A stretch of DNA of 64,000 nucleotides from Dromiciops gliroides (lineage: Eukaryota > Chordata > Mammalia > Microbiotheria > Microbiotheriidae): the NCBI RefSeq assembly GCF_019393635.1, contig NC_057862.1, positions 152,687,562 through 152,751,561 of the forward strand, written 5' to 3'. The notes under the pieces were generated by a model. It searched no databases, was not told the DNA's origin, and saw only the letters and a list, made by a program, of their open reading frames with translations. Below, piece by piece: positions 59,631-64,000 of this stretch. Every line of letters starts with the position of its first letter. Within the stretch, counting starts at the first letter, position 1. A program made the translations under genes and the position numbers.

Positions 59631-60199
59631 TAATAATACCCACTTCCAGGGATGTTGTGAGGATCAAATGAGATAGTAATTGTAAAACACTTAGCAAAGT
59701 GTCTAGCACATAGTAGGCACCATATCCTTATTGTTATTATTACCACCACTGTCTTCAATTGCTTGACATCTTAGATTCAGGGGCCCCATTCACCTAGCTC
59801 GTTTACCTTGACCACAGAAGCCTGACAGCTCTTTCCCTTTTTCACAAATCTCCTGTTTCCTAAAACCCTGAGAACTACCAACTTTCTGACTTTAGCCTGT
59901 TCTCCGTGGATCCCTCATCTTCCAATCCTGACCTGACCTGATCTCTTCACCCCATGTGATCTTTAGCTCTTTGTCCATCACCTGCCCAATGACTGTTCGG
60001 TAATTCTGGACCTCTCCTGCTAGGAAGTGCGAAAACCACTGGTTTCTGAAGGGGCTCGGAATCAGGGGGGAAAGTCTGTGGGAGGGTGTAAGCACTAACA
60101 CATTTAAACAGAACACACCATAATTTTTCAATAGAAATAGAAGGGAAATGGGGGACTGAGGAGGAAGGGGAGAAAGTGAAGGAGGAGAGAGCTGCTCAC

Positions 60200-60366
60200 C
60201 TACAGTTGCAGTTTGGAAATGAGGGGACAGGAAGATGGGCAGGAAGCAGAGGAAGGCCACCATGCAGGTGGCATCCTTGCCATTCCGCTTGCAGTCCTTG
60301 TGGAAGATGTTGATCTTGGATGGCTCAAAGTGGATGCTGGCATTGATCTGGACCACACTCCGGGAC
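60200..60366 (-). CDS. ITGA11: ITGA11 exon: propeller end and thigh start
   Basis: One base completing Trp, then 55 codons and one base of Gly: SRSVVQINASIHFEPSKINI, FHKDCKRNGKDATCMVAFLC, FLPIFLSPHFQTATV. Acceptor tctccag, donor G|gtgagc. VVQINASxHFEPSKINIFH matches human alpha-11. One sequon (NAS). Confidence 0.97.
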
Positions 60367-60589
60367 CTGGAGAGAAGGAGTGGGGAAGAGAGAGCTATGG
60401 CCCACTTGGTAAGTCTGTGGGGCTGCTCTGGTCATGGTTAAGGGGCATCAAGTGGGAAAGAAGAGACAGACTTAGGAGAGAAGAGAAATTATATTGAGGT
60501 TTAGGTGTTTCTCCAGAACTAACTTCACAGTGGTGACAACCAGTTTTCCATGATCTACCTGGAGATTTTGAGGTCATATGATGATAGAG

Positions 60590-60770
60590 CTAGAAGGATC
60601 TTCAGAGGTCATGTAATCCAACTCTCTCATTTTATTGATGAGGAAACTGAGGCCCAGAGAGATTAAGTAACTTTTTCAAGGTCATTCAAGTGACCAGCAG
60701 AAGTCTGATTCAAGTTCGGGCTATCTAATTTTAAGACCCAAACTCTTTCTAGTTCACTGTATTGCCTATA
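60590..60770 (-). repeat. Old MIR-type SINE
   Basis: 'agctagaaggatcttcagagg', 'gatgaggaaactgaggccc' and 'agagattaagtaac' in reverse MIR order. Confidence 0.6.
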
Positions 60771-60771
60771 G

Positions 60772-60772
<1 letters not shown>

Positions 60773-60819
<47 letters not shown>
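60773..60819. repeat. (TG)n microsatellite
   Basis: Uninterrupted TG run of about 23 units in the intron between exons 61637-61767 and 60200-60366. Confidence 0.97.
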
Positions 60820-60821
<2 letters not shown>

Positions 60822-60878
60822 GGGGGTGCTGACAAACTGCTTACTATGCATGAAGAAGACTTGTGCCTATTATATTTT

Positions 60879-61025
60879 GTTTGTTTGTTTTTAAGGCAAT
60901 GAGGGTTAAGTGACTTGCTCAGGGTCATACAGCTAGTAAGTGTCAAGTGTCTGAGGCCGGATTTGAACTCAGGTCTTCCTGAATCCAGGGCTGGTGCTTT
61001 ATCCACTGCGCCACCTAGCTGCCCC
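60879..61025 (-). mobile_element. Marsupial tRNA/CORE SINE, minus orientation
   Basis: Flanks 'gtgcctattatattt' and 'gtacctattacattt' form a diverged duplication; the tail is (TTTG)n on the + strand. Confidence 0.9.
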
Positions 61026-61636
61026 CGTACCTATTACATTTGAAGGTACTTCAAGGGTACAAGATCATTAGTTTCCTATATTCATTTTTTTTCTGTACAT
61101 TTCTTTTTCCTACCAGATTATAAATCCCGTGAGAACAGGGAATATACATTTTAAAATCTTGATGTCTTCTTCAGAACTTGGCATAGCATCTTGTATATTA
61201 ATAATTTTAATTAATTGACATTAATATAACCAATAATAATTTTTTTCAATGCATCAGATGTTTACTAAGGACCTACTCTGAGCAGGCACTGTACTAGATA
61301 GTAGGGAGACAAAGATAAAGAAACAAAACAAAAGAATGCCAGCCCCCTGGGAGCTTACATCCTATGGAGGAGGTGCTAGCTTCTCCTTATCAGTTCATTC
61401 CTTTACTTTAACAAACCACCAATGATCACATTAATAATAATATCAATCAATGAAAATATCAACATGCAAGATGCTGTGGAACTTAATACATATTTTTTTT
61501 TTTTAATGAATGAATGAATGTCAGCTGCTAGTACCCTGCTCTCTAGAAATCTAGGTGAAACCCCTCTCCCTGACATCCACGCCCTGTAGAGTCTTCAGAT
61601 GAAGCCAGAAGCCTCAAAAAAGTGGGAGTGACCCAC

Positions 61637-61767
61637 CATAAGATCACAGCACCACCGAGGGATCCCACTGCCAAGTCAACGAGTCCATCTTCATTGAGGT
61701 CCATCTGCCCGTGGACACTGCAGCCAAAATACTGGAGGCCTGGGGCGAGTTCTGAGGAAGCAATTCT
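61637..61767 (-). CDS. ITGA11: ITGA11 exon: seventh FG-GAP repeat
   Basis: 43 codons plus two bases: RIASSELAPGLQYFGCSVHG, QMDLNEDGLVDLAVGSLGGA, VIL and TG of Trp. Acceptor ccttacag, donor TG|gtgggt. DLNEDGLVD is the calcium-binding DxNxDGxxD loop of the beta-propeller. This is the most 5' ITGA11 exon in the window. Confidence 0.97.
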
Positions 61768-62000
61768 CTGTAAGGTGAGAAAGAGAAAGCTGGGTTCATC
61801 CACCTTCAGGTGCAGGAAAATTGGGAGGGCTGGCACTGGGGTAATCCCTAGGTATAGTTGGAATAGGGAGCTGCCCATATGATGTGATTTGAGGTTACCA
61901 GGAAGGTTCCCCCTACCTCTGCAGCTCAACAATATCATTCTCCAAGGCTTCCGAGGGTGCTGGACATTTCCACCTTTAATAGAACTCTTTTAGGCTAAAG

Positions 62001-62409
62001 TAGGGCCTCTTAACCTTAAGGTCCACCAAGCCCCAAGGGGTCCAAACGTTGATTTCAGGGGTTCTGTAAATTTGAATGGGAAAAATTACATCTGTATTTC
62101 TTTTTTCTTTTATTTTGGGTGGGGGGGTTGGTGAGGCAATTGGGGTTAAGTGACTTGCCCAGGGTCACACCGTAGTAAGTGTTAAGTGTCTGAGGCTGGA
62201 TTTGAACTCAGGTCCTCCTGAATCCAGGGCGGGTGCTCTATCCACTAGCCACCTAGCTGCCCCTACATCTGTATTTCGAGACAATCAGTTTCCTTTATAA
62301 TCTTATGTATTTTATTTTATGCATTTAAAAACATTTTTCTAAGAAGCAGTCCATAGTTTTACAATGCTGCCAAAGAGAACCACTACACAAAAAAGATTAA
62401 GAACTCCTG
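62001..62409. mobile_element. hAT/Charlie-like MITE interrupted by a SINE
   Basis: Left end 'tagggcctcttaaccttaagg' and right end 'aagattaagaactcctg' are inverted repeats of the CAGGGGTTCTTAACCT type. A young SINE sits at 62101-62263. No transposase frame. Confidence 0.65.
62101..62263 (-). mobile_element. Young SINE nested in a hAT MITE
   Basis: An exact 14-bp duplication (tacatctgtatttc) at 62087-62100 and 62264-62277, both within the MITE. Confidence 0.93.
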
Positions 62410-62869
62410 AGATGAGGCAGTGTTTTTAGAAGGTATCCTTTGTTAAAATGATAATTTATTGCCTAGTTAGGGAAACAAATGATCTCTTGTCCTCATTAAC
62501 ATGAATTAGCTTCTCAGATTAGCTTGTCACCAGCAAAGAATATAATTCTGGGGAGATGGAACACAGGTCATTTTTTATATAGAGAAAAGGGTAAGGAAAG
62601 GTACTACTCAGGAGTCCATAGTGGGCACAGGACAAAGCATGGGGATACTGAGCATCTGGTAAGGTATTGTAGAATTAGAAAGAAGGGTACTAAAGGGGGA
62701 AATGAATGCAAAATTTGTCTGCTTCAGAATTTTGACTGGTCAGTTGTGGCTAGGACAAAATTGAGTGATTTTTTGTCTATAAAGGCAACCCTTGGCTGAG
62801 TATCTGAAGCCTAATGAGCCTGTGACATTTGGAATATTTACTATGTAGTCCCTTGGGTGCATCCCTTTT

Positions 62870-63015
62870 TTGTTTTTGCAGGGCAATGGGGGTTAAGTGA
62901 CTTGCCTAGGGTCACACAGCTCTAGTAAGTGTCAAGTGTCTGAGGCCGAATTTGAACTCAGGTCCTCCTGAATCCAGAGCTGGTGCTTTATCCACTGTGC
63001 CACCTAGCTGCCCCC
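62870..63015 (-). mobile_element. Marsupial tRNA/CORE SINE, minus orientation
   Basis: An exact 15-bp duplication (gggtgcatccctttt) at 62855-62869 and 63016-63030. Confidence 0.94.
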
Positions 63016-63079
63016 GGGTGCATCCCTTTTGGAAGTCATAACAACTTCTTCCCATCCTAGGGCTCAGGATACTTTTCTT

Positions 63080-63890
63080 TCTTTCTTTTTTTAAAAATAG
63101 ATTTTTAAAAAATGGATAACTTATGTTTTATTTGTTTTCCAAATAAATCCTTATCACCCCCTTCCCTAGAGAGCTAGTCATTGTCATAAACAATAGAAAA
63201 GAAAGTGCTCCCCTCAAAAGCAATTCAACAAAATTATCCAAATACCTCAGTGGAGTTTGGCACTATATACAGTGATCTACACCCATAGTTTCCTACTTCT
63301 ATAAATAAAGGAGGGAAATGCATCTCCTCCTCTCTTAGTTAAACCTGATTATTGTCATCAAACAACATTTCGTTTCTTTTTATTGTTTGCTCTTTCAGTT
63401 TTCATGGTAGCCATTGTGTCTATTTTTCCCTCTGGTTCTGGTGACTTTATTTTGCATCAGTTCATGTAAGTCTTCCCACACTTCTCTGAATTGTTTATAT
63501 TTATTGTTTCTTATGTTACAGTAACATTCCATTTTATTCATATGCAACAGTTTGTTCAGCCATTATCTAGTCAATGTACATCTACTGATCCTAGTTCTTT
63601 GTTAAAAAAGTACCGTTATAAATATTTTGGTATATGCAGAAGCATTCTTTCTGTCCTACCTTCTTAGAGTATATGCCTTGTACTGGGATCAAAGTTGTAA
63701 TTTTAAGCATAATTCCAAATTGCTTTCCAGAAGAGTTGGAACAATTCACACCTCCACCAACTGTGTATTAGTGTGTCTGTTTTTCTATAACCCCTCTAAT
63801 GTTGACCATTCCCATACTCTGTCATTTTTGCAAATTTGCTTGATGGGACACTATTTTTGTTATTCTGTACTTGACAAATATAAAACATGA
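63080..63890 (-). mobile_element. L1 LINE 3' region, minus strand
   Basis: The + strand carries the complement of the conserved L1 3' region: 'attccattttattcatatgc', 'tttgttcagccatt', 'aaattgctttccagaagagttgg', 'cacctccaccaactgtg'. The A-rich 3' end faces 63080. It is diverged and its 5' side runs towards the window edge. Confidence 0.6.
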
Positions 63891-64000
63891 GCATTTTCAT
63901 ATACACAGAAGTAGAGAAAAGTAGACTGCATGTGATACTATGAATTTCTATTATATATATAATATATAGCTTGAATTTAAAATGACATAATAAATTTAAA

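Larger units (their letters stand above)
57955..60199 (-). other. ITGA11 intron
   Basis: Contains a purine-rich tract (58138-58330), a young SINE (58603) and a MIR-type SINE (59065-59205, resuming 59647-59740) split by an L1 insertion (59206-59630). No exon is seen. Confidence 0.65.
24562..61767 (-). other. ITGA11: ITGA11 gene, 3' half (16 coding exons)
   Basis: Sixteen exons on the minus strand, all with AG acceptors and GT donors and all phase-compatible, join to 598 codons plus stop. They align without net length change to residues from about 591 to 1188 of human integrin alpha-11: seventh FG-GAP repeat, thigh, calf domains, transmembrane helix and tail. The order 5' to 3' is 61767, 60366, 57954, 55264, 51808, 50670, 43972, 40585, 36580, 35264, 32141, 31816, 30541, 28374, 26610, 24633 (exon starts). 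Alpha-11 pairs with beta-1 as a fibrillar-collagen receptor on fibroblasts and mesenchyme. The tail ending AKVLE and the exon series favour ITGA11 over its relative ITGA10. The signal peptide, collagen-binding I domain and first propeller blades lie beyond the window. Confidence 0.95.
61768..64000 (-). other. ITGA11 intron, partial
   Basis: Holds a hAT/Charlie MITE (62001-62409) with a SINE inside it, a second SINE (62870) and an antisense L1 3' region (63080-63890). The next upstream exon (propeller blade 6) is not in the window. Confidence 0.7.

Overview
The window is vertebrate nuclear DNA, almost certainly from a marsupial and probably an Australian lineage. The evidence is about thirty copies of a short tRNA-headed CORE-type SINE that resembles the marsupial WSINE1/MAR1 kin, fragments of marsupial-type L1, and two intact mammalian genes with ordinary GT-AG exons. 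The species is not fixed by the sequence. The identifications come from reading translations and splice sites and from memory of family sequences; no database search was run.

Layout. 1-1700 is upstream DNA with a perfect 14-bp inverted repeat beside an X-box-like motif. About 1730-3400 is a CpG island with the promoter, 5'UTR and first coding exon of FEM1B (+ strand). FEM1B intron 1 is 3273-9001. Coding exon 2 is 9002-10637 and completes a 627-residue protein. A long AT-rich 3'UTR that holds no young SINE follows to about 15475. The intergenic stretch, about 15476-23295, is packed with SINEs, a CR1/L3-like LINE end and a hAT-type MITE. From about 23295 to the end of the window lies the 3' half of ITGA11 (integrin alpha-11) on the minus strand: 3'UTR, then 16 coding exons from 24562 to 61767 that join in frame to 598 codons plus stop, from the seventh propeller repeat to the cytoplasmic tail. 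The 5' half of ITGA11 lies beyond position 64000. The two genes converge tail to tail, the same neighbour order as on human chromosome 15q23.

How the genes work. FEM1B is the substrate receptor of a CUL2-elongin ubiquitin ligase that reads C-terminal degrons and senses reductive stress. ITGA11 pairs with integrin beta-1 as a collagen receptor of fibroblasts and mesenchyme. They are neighbours and nothing here shows them acting in one pathway.

No unknown protein system was found. The best leads are in the non-coding DNA: a strong 24:6 strand bias of the young SINEs, a tailless SINE with intact target-site duplications, a GATA microsatellite inside a SINE's target-site duplications, a three-copy hAT-like repeat family, an inverted-repeat element with ZNF143/Staf-like arms, and upstream ORFs in the FEM1B leader.
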